A stretch of DNA of 64,000 bases, taken from Sphingomonas rhizophila. Its GTDB lineage: Bacteria > Pseudomonadota > Alphaproteobacteria > Sphingomonadales > Sphingomonadaceae. The translations under genes and the position numbers were made by a program. The notes below the pieces were generated by a model. That model saw only the letters and a list, made by a program, of their open reading frames with translations, did no database searches and was not told the origin of the DNA. Shown piece by piece: positions 8,217 to 16,923 of the stretch. The DNA is taken from the NCBI RefSeq assembly GCF_014396585.1, contig NZ_CP060717.1, forward strand, positions 1,364,001 through 1,428,000. Direction: 5' to 3'. Within the stretch, counting starts at the first letter, position 1. Each line of letters opens with the position of its first letter.

Positions 8217-9254
8217 ATGAAGCAACCCCGGCGTATCCTGTACATCGATGACGATGCCGGTATCCGGCGGCTGGTCGAAAAGCTTCTCGGCCGGCGCGGC
8301 CACACCGTCGTCACCGCCAGCAGCGGCGCGGAGGGCGTCGAGAAACTGAAGGGGGACCCGAGTTTCGAGCTGATTGCGGTCGACCACTACATGCCCGGAA
8401 TGGACGGGCTGCAAACGTTGGCCGAACTGCGCAAGGTGCCAAACTGCCCGCCGGTGGTTTATGTCACCGGTTCGGAAGAAAGCACGGTCGCGGTCGGCGC
8501 GCTCAAGGCTGGCGCGTTCGAATATGTCGTCAAATCGGTTGGCGACGATTTCGTCGATCGGCTGGAACAGGCCTTCTCCCACGCACTGACCTCGGTCCGC
8601 CTTCGCAATGAGAAGACCGCCGCGGAAGAAGCACTGAGGGTCAGCAACGAACGGCTGCAAACGCTGCTGAAGGAAGTGAACCACCGCGTCGCCAACTCCC
8701 TGCAGCTGGTGTCGGCGATGGTCAGCATGCAATCGCGGCACGTCGAAGACGAAGCGGCCAAGAAGGCGCTCGACGACACGCAGCGCCGCATCCAGGCGAT
8801 CGCCCAGGTCCACCGCAGCCTCTATACTTCCGACGAGGTCGAGAGCGTCGCGATGGACGAATATCTCGCGGCGATCGTCACCGAGCTTGAAGACACCTGG
8901 TCATCGCCGCAGGCGCGCCGCGACATCCAGCTGAACGCCGAGCCGATCAAGCTGGAAACCGACAAGGCGGTGTCTCTCGGCATGATCGTCAACGAACTGA
9001 TCAGCAACGCCTGCAAATACGCCTACGGCGACCAGGAATCGGGCGAAATTCGCGTCAAGTTCGCGCGCAGCAATCCGCACCAGTTCACGCTGACGGTCGA
9101 GGACGACGGCTGCGGCCTGTCGAGCGACGCGCCGGCGCAGGGCACCGGCCTGGGCTCTCGTATCCTGACGGCGATGGCGTCGAGCCTGTCGAGCAAACTC
9201 ACGTATGACGAGGCGCATCGCGGTTGCCGCGCGGTGCTCGTCGCCGACTTTTAG
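8217..9254 (+). CDS. Receiver-HisKA_2 hybrid: response regulator fused to a histidine kinase
   Basis: A 345-residue soluble protein with an N-terminal receiver (ILYIDDD, phospho-Asp in VDHYMPGMDG near residue 57, Lys in VVKSV) and a C-terminal HisKA_2-type kinase (LKEVNHRVANSLQLVSAM, His near residue 156; N-box NELISNACKYAYGD; DDGCGL). There is no membrane segment. HisKA_2/HWE kinases often act in alphaproteobacterial stress and light signalling. The input is probably the upstream CHASE3 kinase or regulator. Its stop overlaps the convergent E2 gene by three bases. Confidence 0.88.
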   Translation: MKQPRRILYIDDDAGIRRLVEKLLGRRGHTVVTASSGAEGVEKLKGDPSFELIAVDHYMPGMDGLQTLAELRKVPNCPPVVYVTGSEESTVAVGALKAGAFEYVVKSVGDDFVDRLEQAFSHALTSVRLRNEKTAAEEALRVSNERLQTLLKEVNHRVANSLQLVSAMVSMQSRHVEDEAAKKALDDTQRRIQAIAQVHRSLYTSDEVESVAMDEYLAAIVTELEDTWSSPQARRDIQLNAEPIKLETDKAVSLGMIVNELISNACKYAYGDQESGEIRVKFARSNPHQFTLTVEDDGCGLSSDAPAQGTGLGSRILTAMASSLSSKLTYDEAHRGCRAVLVADF

Positions 9255-10432
9255 GCCGCGGGCCAGCCTTCCAGTATCTCGACGAACCGCGACAGCCACG
9301 CGTTCGTCTGGTGCCCGTCGACGACCCGATGGTCAATGGTGAGCGTGACATAGGCCATCGGTCGGATGAGGATCGCGTCCTGGCCGCCGACAGTGCGGAC
9401 GACGACCCGCTTTTCCAGCTTGCCGACACCGAGAATCGCCGCCTGGCCGGCGTGGAGGATGATCGGGCTGGCGAGCAGGCTGCCTGACACGCCGTGGTTG
9501 GAAATGGTGAAGGTTCCCCCCGACACGTCGGCACCGGTCAGCTGGCCGGACCGCGCGCGCGATGTCAGGTCGTCGAGCTTCCGACCTACGTCCTCAAGAC
9601 TCAGCGCGCCGGCGTCCTTGACCACCGGTACCACCAGGCCCTTGTCGCCAAGCGCCGTACCGACCCCGATGTTGACCGTCGGAGAGACGGCGATCCTGTC
9701 GTCTTCCCAACGCCCGTTGATCGCCGGCGCGACGGCCATCGCCTCGGCCGCGGCCTTGACCAGGTAAGCGGTGTAGCTCAGCTTCACGCCGCGTGAGGCA
9801 AGCGCGCTTTTGTGCGCAGCAATCGCGCTGAAATCCGCTTCGAACAGCGCGGTAACGTGCGGTGCGTCACCGACCGCGCGGACCATATTCTCGGCGATCT
9901 TGAGGCGCATCCGATCGTGCGGGATGTCCGCACCTTTGAAATGCCTTGGCTGCGCGGTCGCGGGCTCGCCGACGGTCGTCACTGTCGCCATCGCCACGAA
10001 GCGGTCAACGTCCTCGCGGGTGATCCGGCCATCGCGACCGGTTCCCTCGATCCGCGCCGGGTCGAGGTCGTGCTGCAACACGGCGCGGCGAACGGAGGGC
10101 GACAGACGCTTCTCCACGTTACCGGTCACCGACTTCTTCACCGGTGCTTCGGCGTCCGACACCGGTGCTGCATGTTCTTCAAACGGCAACGGATCGTAGG
10201 TCCCGGCCGAGATTCGCCCGAGGAGGGCGCCGGGTTCCGCTTCCGCATCCGTATCGAGCAGGATTTCGCTCAGCACGCCCGCCACCGGGGATGGCACCTC
10301 CTGCGTGACCTTGTCGGTTTCCAGCTCGACCAGCGGATCGTTGACCGCGACCCGTTCACCGACCTTTTTCAGCCAGGCGCGAACGACCGCCTTGGTGCCT
10401 TCCTGCTCGTCGGGGACACGGACGTCGATCAT
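9251..10432 (-). CDS. 2-oxoacid dehydrogenase dihydrolipoyl acyltransferase (E2)
   Basis: A 393-residue E2 with a single N-terminal lipoyl domain (lipoyl-Lys in ELETDKVT near residue 42), a peripheral-subunit-binding domain (LSPSVRRAVLQHDLDP near residues 109-124) and the catalytic acyltransferase domain ending in DHRVVDGHQT with the active-site His and Asp. It transfers the acyl group made by E1 to CoA. It follows the E1 gene by one base. No E3 lies in the window, so a shared lipoamide dehydrogenase is expected. Family similarity is to branched-chain and acetoin-type E2, but context suggests an arylpyruvate substrate. Confidence 0.88.
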   Translation of the reverse strand: MIDVRVPDEQEGTKAVVRAWLKKVGERVAVNDPLVELETDKVTQEVPSPVAGVLSEILLDTDAEAEPGALLGRISAGTYDPLPFEEHAAPVSDAEAPVKKSVTGNVEKRLSPSVRRAVLQHDLDPARIEGTGRDGRITREDVDRFVAMATVTTVGEPATAQPRHFKGADIPHDRMRLKIAENMVRAVGDAPHVTALFEADFSAIAAHKSALASRGVKLSYTAYLVKAAAEAMAVAPAINGRWEDDRIAVSPTVNIGVGTALGDKGLVVPVVKDAGALSLEDVGRKLDDLTSRARSGQLTGADVSGGTFTISNHGVSGSLLASPIILHAGQAAILGVGKLEKRVVVRTVGGQDAILIRPMAYVTLTIDHRVVDGHQTNAWLSRFVEILEGWPAA

Positions 10433-10433
10433 G

Positions 10434-12470
10434 TCAAAAACCTACCAGCCGGTCGATTTCGGCTCGGATGCGCCCGACGCTCGGCACCGCCCATTCCAAC
10501 AGCTTGGGATGATGCGGGCTCGGGATGTCCGGCATCGTGACCCGGGCGACCGGCGCGTCGAGGTCGAGGAATGCTTCATCGGCAACCACCGCGGCGATCT
10601 CCGCGCCAAAGCCGCCGGTGCGCAAATCCTCGTGGACGATCAGGCAACGGCGGGTGCGGCGGACACTGTCGAGGACCATGTCACGGTCCCACGGCATCAG
10701 CGTGCGCAGGTCGATGACGTCGGCGCTGATCCCCTCCGCCGCCACCTCGCAGCGCGGGACCATCGCGCCCCAAGTAACGATGGTGATGGCATCGCCTTCA
10801 CGTGTCTTCCGCGCCCTGCCGAACGGAAGGACGAAGGCATCGCCCGGCCACGGTCGCCGCGCCCAGCTGTCGTCCAGCATGGCGCGATGTTCGAAGAAGA
10901 TCACCGGATCGTTGCCGCGCAGCGATGCGCGGAGCAAGCCGACCGCATCCTCGGCGTTCGACGGCACCGCCACCTTCCAGCCCGGATTGTGGACGAACTG
11001 CACCTCGTTGGTCTGGCTGTGCCAAGGATCGCCGCACTTGAAGAAGCCGCCCGGAATGCGCAGCACCATCGGCGCGGCGAAGCGGTTGGCGGTGCGCCAG
11101 CGCATCGTCCCGCAATCGTTAATCTGTTCGGTCGCCGGCTCGGCATATTTACGGAACTGGATTTCCGGCACCGGCATCAGGCCGGCCAGCGCCATTCCGA
11201 CCGCACGTCCGACGATGCCCTCTTCGTTCAAAGAGGTGTCGAACACCCGATCATGGCCGAACTTTTCCTGAAGCCCCAGCGTGACCGCGTGGACGCCGCC
11301 CTTGGGCCCGACATCCTCGCCGAACACCAGCACGCGCGGGTTGGTGGTCAACTCCTGGTCGAGCACGCGGCGGATGGCGGTGACCATGTTGATCCGCTGG
11401 CCATCCGGCGCGGGAACGTCGGTCGTCCCCTCGAGCGACGCCCCTGCCCCGCCGCCGACGGTCGCCATGTCGCCGTCGAAGAAGACGTGGCGGGTGACGT
11501 CGGCCGGCGTCGACACGCCGCGTGTCTCGGCCTCGGCCCGCGCGTCCTCGACCTCCCGGTCGACGCTGGCTTCGATGAAGTCCCAATCGAGATCGCGCGC
11601 GAACGCCTTGAGCTTCGGCAACGGATCACGCGCCCATTCGGCCTTGATCGTCTCGTCCGACTTGTACGCCTGCGTGTCCTGGTAGCTGTGCCCTTCGAGG
11701 CGCGGGACGGTCAGGCGGATGAGCGCCGGTCCCTTGCGCTCCCGCACATGGCCGACCGCGGCACCGATCAGCCGCGAGGCCTCGTCCGGCTCGGTACCGT
11801 CGCCATTGAAGATGGCGAGATTCTTGAAGCTGCCGAGGTTGGCGGCGATGTCCTGTCCCGGCGTCTGGTAGGTCGACGGGACCGAAATCCCGAAGCCGTT
11901 GTCCTCGATAAAGAACAGCATCGGCAGGTTCTGGGTCGTCGCCATGGTCAGCGCCGACCAGAATCCGCCGGTCGCGCAGCTGGCGTCCCCGCCCAGCACG
12001 ACGCCGATCGCGCCGGTGGACGGCTCACCCAGCACGCGCTCCTTGTAGAGCACCGACTGCGCCCAGCCGGCGGCCGGCGCATATTGCGCGCCGACCCCGC
12101 CACACATTGGCAAGGCGTGGGCGCCGCCCGGGTTGGGATAATTGAAAACGACGCCGATATCGCGGCCGTCGCTGTATCCGCCGGCCCGGCCCATGCCACT
12201 GCCCAGCGCGTCGGCGAGCGGCACGCCGAGCGCGAGCAGCATCGGCCGCGAGCGATAATAGCCGCATGCCGCATCGCCATCGCGAAGGTGCAGGCCGAGG
12301 ATGACCTGCGCCATGTCGTGACCGCGGGCCGAAAATTGGTAGAGGACCTTCTTTTCCGGGACGAGCCTCTGTTCCTCGAGCGCGTCGAGCGCCCGGCTGA
12401 CCGTCACCAGCCGAGCAACCTCCGCCCAGTCCAGTGTCGCCTCGGGCCGCACCGGATCCGCTTCAGCCAT
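10434..12470 (-). CDS. Fused alpha-beta E1 component of a 2-oxoacid dehydrogenase
   Basis: A 678-residue thiamine-diphosphate enzyme. The N-terminal half is E1-alpha-like (YQFSARGHDMAQ; ThDP-binding GGDASCATGGFWSAL; EDNGFGISVP). The C-terminal half from about residue 330 is E1-beta-like (VFGEDVGPKGGVHAVT, LNEEGIVGRAVGMAL, HEDLRTGGFGAEI). Most bacteria split these into two genes. E1 decarboxylates a 2-oxoacid and acylates E2-lipoyl. It lies between an aromatic aminotransferase (8-bp overlap) and E2, and shares the strand with paaABCE. Oxidative decarboxylation of phenylpyruvate to phenylacetyl-CoA is therefore an attractive inference; branched-chain 2-oxoacids are the alternative. Confidence 0.86.
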   Translation of the reverse strand: MAEADPVRPEATLDWAEVARLVTVSRALDALEEQRLVPEKKVLYQFSARGHDMAQVILGLHLRDGDAACGYYRSRPMLLALGVPLADALGSGMGRAGGYSDGRDIGVVFNYPNPGGAHALPMCGGVGAQYAPAAGWAQSVLYKERVLGEPSTGAIGVVLGGDASCATGGFWSALTMATTQNLPMLFFIEDNGFGISVPSTYQTPGQDIAANLGSFKNLAIFNGDGTEPDEASRLIGAAVGHVRERKGPALIRLTVPRLEGHSYQDTQAYKSDETIKAEWARDPLPKLKAFARDLDWDFIEASVDREVEDARAEAETRGVSTPADVTRHVFFDGDMATVGGGAGASLEGTTDVPAPDGQRINMVTAIRRVLDQELTTNPRVLVFGEDVGPKGGVHAVTLGLQEKFGHDRVFDTSLNEEGIVGRAVGMALAGLMPVPEIQFRKYAEPATEQINDCGTMRWRTANRFAAPMVLRIPGGFFKCGDPWHSQTNEVQFVHNPGWKVAVPSNAEDAVGLLRASLRGNDPVIFFEHRAMLDDSWARRPWPGDAFVLPFGRARKTREGDAITIVTWGAMVPRCEVAAEGISADVIDLRTLMPWDRDMVLDSVRRTRRCLIVHEDLRTGGFGAEIAAVVADEAFLDLDAPVARVTMPDIPSPHHPKLLEWAVPSVGRIRAEIDRLVGF

Positions 12471-13674
12471 CCATCGCCTCGATCACCGCGGCGATGAAAC
12501 GGTCGACCTGTCCGTTCGACATTCCGACGACGTTGAACCGGCCGCTGTCGGCCATGTAGATCGACTTGTCGCGAAGACGGACGACCTGGTCCTTGCTGAG
12601 CGGCAGCATCGAGAACATGCCGTACTGCTCGGCGACAAACGCCAGCCGCGGATCCGCCGCAGCGATCCTGGCACGGATCGAGTTGATGCGGTCGCGCATG
12701 GCGGCGACCTCTTCCAGCCACTCGGCCTTTAGTAGCGGATCTTCCAGGACGATGCGCGCCGCCGCCGCGCCGTGATCGGGCGGCATCGACCATTGTTCGC
12801 GCGCAATCTGCAACACATGGGTCATCGCATGCTTCGTCGCGGCCTCGACGCCCGTCTTGACGAACAGAGCGCCGACGCGGTCGCGATAGACTCCGAAATT
12901 CTTGTCGCAACTGTAGGCGACGATCGCCTCCTCGCTGCTGTCCAGCACCTTGTGCAGCCCGGCGGCGTCTTCTTCGAACCCGCGCCCCAGGCCCTGGTAG
13001 GCAAGGTCGACGACCGGCAGCAGGCCGCGCTCCGCAACGATCTGCGCAACCTCGCTCCATTGCTCGTCGTCGAGGTCGGCACCGGTCGGGTTGTGACAGC
13101 AGCCATGAAGCAGCGCGACGTCGCCGCGCTCGCCTGACTTCAGCGCCGCGACCATCTCTTCGAAGCGGATGCGGGTCCCATCGCGGTCGTAGAACGGATA
13201 CTCTACGATCCGCAGGCCCGATCCGGCGACGATCGGCTGGTGGTTGGGCCAGGTCGGAGTGCCGATCAGCACCCGCGCTTCCGGCCGAGCCGCCGCGATC
13301 AGCTTGAAGGCCAGCGCCAGCGCGCCGCACCCGCCCGGGGTTTGCACGCCCCCGATCCGCGCGTCGTCCGCGTGGCGACCGAGGGCGACCGGGCGGATCG
13401 CCGCGGTGAAGCGAACATCGCCATAACCGCCGAGGTAGGCCTTGGTCTGCTGTTCTTCCCACAGCCGCTTCTCGGCCTTCTTCAGGCTCGCGGGAATCGG
13501 CGTCCGTCCCTGGCCATCACGGTAGACCCCGACCCCGACGTCGATCTTGTCCGGGTTGGGGTCGGCATTGACCAGCGCGATGATCGCCAGAAGCGAATCG
13601 CTCACCAGCGGCGGCAGCGTGTCGAGGATGTGCGCATTGCCCGCGCGGACGGCCGTGTCAGTGTCGCTGTGCAT
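12463..13674 (-). CDS. Aromatic amino acid / aspartate-type aminotransferase (TyrB/AspC family)
   Basis: A 403-residue class I aminotransferase. It shows PDKIDVGVGVYRD near the N-terminus, GGCGALALAFKL, HGCCHNPTGADL (the family HxCxHNPTG element), DLAYQGLG and the PLP-lysine region AYSCDKNFGVYRDRVG, with the terminal substrate-binding Arg in SNGQVDRFI. Such enzymes transaminate aspartate and aromatic amino acids. Placed with paaABCE and an oxoacid dehydrogenase, conversion of phenylalanine to phenylpyruvate is the likely job. It overlaps the E1 gene by eight bases. Confidence 0.88.
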   Translation of the reverse strand: MHSDTDTAVRAGNAHILDTLPPLVSDSLLAIIALVNADPNPDKIDVGVGVYRDGQGRTPIPASLKKAEKRLWEEQQTKAYLGGYGDVRFTAAIRPVALGRHADDARIGGVQTPGGCGALALAFKLIAAARPEARVLIGTPTWPNHQPIVAGSGLRIVEYPFYDRDGTRIRFEEMVAALKSGERGDVALLHGCCHNPTGADLDDEQWSEVAQIVAERGLLPVVDLAYQGLGRGFEEDAAGLHKVLDSSEEAIVAYSCDKNFGVYRDRVGALFVKTGVEAATKHAMTHVLQIAREQWSMPPDHGAAAARIVLEDPLLKAEWLEEVAAMRDRINSIRARIAAADPRLAFVAEQYGMFSMLPLSKDQVVRLRDKSIYMADSGRFNVVGMSNGQVDRFIAAVIEAMDG

Positions 13675-13715
13675 GGGCGCGGCCTAGCAATTCCCGGCCC
13701 GCCGCGCAAAGTCGT

Positions 13716-14789
13716 TTAGGCGTCGTAATCGACCGCGACGCCCTCGCCTACCGGCACCGATTGGCAGGTCAGGACATAGCCCGCCGCGACCTCTTCATCG
13801 GTCAGGCCGTAGCGCGCCGCCATTTCGACCTTCCCGGCAGTGACCCGCGCCCGGCAAGTCGCGCACACCCCGGCCTTGCACGCGAACGGCGCTGGAAGCC
13901 CCGCCTCGCGCGCGCTGTCGAGGATGTTGGCGCCGTCGAACTCGATCCTGCGAGTGCGCCCGTCGAGCGTGACGGAGATCCTGACGCCGGCCGCTTCGGT
14001 CTGAAGCTGTGCCATTGCCGCCGCCGCCGCCGCCGACGGACGGCCGGCGGTGAAGCGCTCGATATGGATGCGGTCATTGACGATGCCGCGGGCGAGCAGC
14101 GCCGCTTCCGCCGCGTCCATCATCGGCCCGGGGCCGCAGATGAACCAGGCTTCGACCGACTGCGGCGTCTCGACCAGCGATGCAATCGCCTCGTCGCACG
14201 TCGCACGGTCGAGCATGCCATTGAATAGATCGACATCGCCCTCCTCTTCGCTGAGGAAATGGTAGAGTTCGAACCGTCCGAGGTACCGATCCTTGAGCGC
14301 GGCCAGCGCTTCTAGGAAGATCACCGAATTGCTGTCACGGTTGCCGTAGAACAAGGTGAAGCGGCTGTTCGGTTCAGTTTTCAGCGCCGTGCGGATCAGC
14401 GAGATGACCGGCGTGATGCCCGAACCGCCGGCGAAGGCGACGTAGCGACGGGCGGCGGCGGGATCGAAATCGGTCGTGAAGCTGCCGTGCGGGGTCATCA
14501 CATCGATCGTATCGCCCGGCCGAAGCTGGTCCGCGACCCAGTTGGAGAAGGCACCGCCCGCGATGCGCTTGACCGTGACTTTCAGTTCGCCGTCATCGGG
14601 GGCGACGCATAGAGAATAGTTACGGCGCACTTCCTCACCGGCGATGTCGGTGCGCAGGGTTAGGTGCTGGCCAGCGCGGAATCGGAACGCGCCGGCCAGT
14701 TCTGCAGGCACGTCGAAGCGGATCGAATTGGCCTCGTCGGTCTCGGGAATGATCTCCGCGACCCGAAGCGCATGGAAATGCTCGGCCAT
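13716..14789 (-). CDS. paaE: Phenylacetyl-CoA epoxidase reductase subunit PaaE
   Basis: A 357-residue oxidoreductase with an N-terminal FAD domain (RRNYSLCVAP; FRAGQHLTLR), an NAD(P) domain (FAGGSGITPVISLI, FYGNRDSNSVIFLEAL, WFICGPGPMMDAAE) and a C-terminal plant-type [2Fe-2S] ferredoxin domain with ligands in FACKAGVCATCRA plus a final Cys in YVLTCQ. It feeds NADPH electrons to the PaaABC epoxidase. Its ATG shares a base with the paaC stop (TAATG), so no paaD gene lies between. Confidence 0.93.
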   Translation of the reverse strand: MAEHFHALRVAEIIPETDEANSIRFDVPAELAGAFRFRAGQHLTLRTDIAGEEVRRNYSLCVAPDDGELKVTVKRIAGGAFSNWVADQLRPGDTIDVMTPHGSFTTDFDPAAARRYVAFAGGSGITPVISLIRTALKTEPNSRFTLFYGNRDSNSVIFLEALAALKDRYLGRFELYHFLSEEEGDVDLFNGMLDRATCDEAIASLVETPQSVEAWFICGPGPMMDAAEAALLARGIVNDRIHIERFTAGRPSAAAAAAMAQLQTEAAGVRISVTLDGRTRRIEFDGANILDSAREAGLPAPFACKAGVCATCRARVTAGKVEMAARYGLTDEEVAAGYVLTCQSVPVGEGVAVDYDA

Positions 14790-15610
14790 TACCAGGTCGC
14801 TTGCGGGTAGGTGCGCGGCAGGTACTGCATGATCGCCAGCAGGTGGCCGAGGTGCTCGCTATGGTGTCCACGACGACCGCCGAGGATCGGTCGCTGGTCG
14901 GCGGGTTGGCCGAGGTTCGCTTCGGCCAGCGTCGCGGCAATGGCGGCGCGGTAATCGTCCGCGAAGTCGCGCGGATCGGCGGCCACCCCGCGCTCGATCA
15001 GGCCGGCCAGCGTCTCGTCGACCTCGAACAGTTCGGGCACGAAGCGCCAGCACCACTCCAGCCCGTCGGCCATTCGACGCGCGCTTTCGTCGGTGCCGTC
15101 GCCGAGCCGGACGACCCAATCCGCGGCAAGTTCGCGGTGATAGGCAACTTCCTTGACCGCCTTCGCGGCGACGGCGGCAATGCCCTCATGCGTCGACTCG
15201 GCGAGGCGCTGAAGCAGCATGTGCTGCCATGTCGAGAACAGGAACTGGCGGGCCATCGTCCGCGCAAAATCGCCGTTGGGCTGTTCGACCAGCCAACAAT
15301 TCTTCCAGTCGAGCACGTCACGGTGGAAGGCCAGCCGGTCGGCGTCGCCCGCAATCGACAGGAAATTAGTTGCCTGCCCGATCAGGTCGAGGGCGATGTT
15401 GGCGAGGCTGAGGTCGACTTCCAGCACCGGTGCATGGCCGCACCATTCACTCAGGCGCTGGCCGAGGATCAGCGAGTCATCGCCGAGGCGCTGGACGTAA
15501 TCGGCGATCGCGGCCTCGTGCACATCGGCGGGTGCATCGAATGCACCGCCGTCGGGCGCATTCCTAGCGTGACGCTCCACATCCTTTTCAATCGTCGGCA
15601 GTGACGGCAT
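14789..15610 (-). CDS. paaC: Phenylacetyl-CoA epoxidase structural subunit PaaC
   Basis: A 273-residue ferritin-like helical subunit that forms the catalytic core with PaaA. Family features visible are LGDDSLILGQRLSEWCGHAPVLE, NIALDLIGQA, the helix EVAYHRELAADWVVRLGDGT and the terminal GHHSEHLGHLLAIMQ. The open frame extends upstream to 15742, but the ATG at 15610 overlaps the paaB stop by one base and fits the family length, so it is preferred. Confidence 0.93.
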   Translation of the reverse strand: MPSLPTIEKDVERHARNAPDGGAFDAPADVHEAAIADYVQRLGDDSLILGQRLSEWCGHAPVLEVDLSLANIALDLIGQATNFLSIAGDADRLAFHRDVLDWKNCWLVEQPNGDFARTMARQFLFSTWQHMLLQRLAESTHEGIAAVAAKAVKEVAYHRELAADWVVRLGDGTDESARRMADGLEWCWRFVPELFEVDETLAGLIERGVAADPRDFADDYRAAIAATLAEANLGQPADQRPILGGRRGHHSEHLGHLLAIMQYLPRTYPQATW

Positions 15611-15912
15611 CAGATGTGCTTCACCACGTCGGGAATGTCGTAGAAGGTCGGGTGGCGGTAGACCTTGCTTTCGGCCGGTTCGAACAGCTCGCCCGCCGCT
15701 TCCGGATCGCTCGCGGTAATCGCGCTCGACGGCACGACCCATAGCGAGACGCCCTCTAGTCGCCGCGTGTAGGTATCTCGGGCGTGTCGGATCGCGAGCT
15801 CCGCGTCAGGAGCATGAACGCTGCCGACATGGCGATGATTGAGGCCGCCCTTCGCACGAACGAAAACTTCCCAGAGCGGCCAGTCATGTCCGCCTTGTCC
15901 ACCATCGCTCAT
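15610..15912 (-). CDS. paaB: Phenylacetyl-CoA epoxidase subunit PaaB
   Basis: A 100-residue protein matching PaaB in length and motifs: [20 protein letters not shown] at the N-terminus and a C-terminus of [16 protein letters not shown]. PaaB is needed for activity of the PaaABCE oxygenase that turns phenylacetyl-CoA into the ring-1,2-epoxide. It overlaps paaA by four bases (ATGA) and paaC by one. Confidence 0.94.
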   Translation of the reverse strand: MSDGGQGGHDWPLWEVFVRAKGGLNHRHVGSVHAPDAELAIRHARDTYTRRLEGVSLWVVPSSAITASDPEAAGELFEPAESKVYRHPTFYDIPDVVKHI

Positions 15913-16892
15913 GCCGCCGCCTTCGCCTGGCGCTTCGCTTCATGCGCCGCCGCCGCATCGCGGACCCAGGCGCCGTCGTCCCAGGCCTTGCGCCGGGCCT
16001 CCATCCGCTCGCGCGCGACCGGGCCTTCGCCGCGAACCACCGCGTAGAATTCCTCCCAGTCGATCTCGCCATAGTCATGGCCGCCCTTTTCCTCGTTCCA
16101 CGCAAGCGCGGCGTCGGGGATGGTGAGGCCAAGATAGTCGGCCTGCGGCTTGGTGATGTCGACGAACTTCTGGCGAAGCTCGTCATTCGTCTCGCGCTTG
16201 ATCCGCCAGCGCATCGACCGCTCCGTGTTGGGCGAATTGTCGTCGGGCGGGCCGAACATCATCAGCGACGGCCACCACCAGCGGTTGAGCGCGTCCTGCG
16301 CCATCCGCCGTTGCTCCGGCGTGCCGTTCGCCAGCGCGATCATGATCTCGTAGCCCTGGCGCTGGTGGAAGCTTTCTTCCTTGCACACGCGGACCATGGC
16401 TCGCGCGTAGGGGCCATAGCTGGTGCGCTGCAGCGGCACCTGGTTCATGATCGCGGCGCCGTCGACCAGCCAGCCGATCGCGCCGATGTCGGCCCAGGTC
16501 AGCGTCGGATAGTTGAAGATGGTGCTGTACTTGGCTTTTCCGGAGTGCAGCGCGTCGATCATTTGCTCGCGGCTGGTGCCGAGCGTCTCCGCGGCGCAGT
16601 AGAGGTAGAGGCCGTGCCCCGCCTCGTCCTGCACCTTGGCCAGCAGGATCGCCTTGCGGCGCAGCGAGGGCGCGCGCGTGATCCAGTTGCCTTCGGGCAG
16701 CATGCCGACGATCTCGCTGTGCGCGTGCTGCGAAATCTGGCGGACCAGCGTCTTGCGATAGGCGTCGGGCATCCAGTCCTTGGGCTCGATGAATTCGTCG
16801 GCGGCGACGCGCGCTTCGAATGCCTCGACCAGCGCGGGATCCTCCGCCACCTCGATCGGCTTGACGGTCTTGCTCATCTCGGTCGTGTACAT
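15909..16892 (-). CDS. paaA: Phenylacetyl-CoA epoxidase oxygenase subunit PaaA
   Basis: The 327-residue catalytic diiron subunit. Ferritin-like metal-binding helices appear as [17 protein letters not shown] (ExxH near residues 90-93) and [13 protein letters not shown] (ExxxH), plus [14 protein letters not shown] typical of PaaA. It inserts one oxygen atom into phenylacetyl-CoA. The ATG at 16892 is preceded by GGGAGG at the right spacing, and a second Met five residues on (MSKTVKP) is possible. It is the first gene of the minus-strand operon, downstream of an HxlR regulator. Confidence 0.95.
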   Translation of the reverse strand: MYTTEMSKTVKPIEVAEDPALVEAFEARVAADEFIEPKDWMPDAYRKTLVRQISQHAHSEIVGMLPEGNWITRAPSLRRKAILLAKVQDEAGHGLYLYCAAETLGTSREQMIDALHSGKAKYSTIFNYPTLTWADIGAIGWLVDGAAIMNQVPLQRTSYGPYARAMVRVCKEESFHQRQGYEIMIALANGTPEQRRMAQDALNRWWWPSLMMFGPPDDNSPNTERSMRWRIKRETNDELRQKFVDITKPQADYLGLTIPDAALAWNEEKGGHDYGEIDWEEFYAVVRGEGPVARERMEARRKAWDDGAWVRDAAAAHEAKRQAKAAA

Positions 16893-16923
16893 GGCGCCTC
16901 CCTAATCGTTTGCCGGACGCACA

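Noticed and set aside
10305-12497. Plus-strand open frame of 730 codons opposite the E1 gene
   Set aside because: It is the antisense shadow of a clearly homologous E1 protein; GC-rich codon bias keeps the opposite frame open, and its translation has no family features.
12404-13462. Minus-strand 352-codon frame overlapping the aminotransferase
   Set aside because: Same strand but a different frame from a well-supported aminotransferase; Arg-rich translation without homology.
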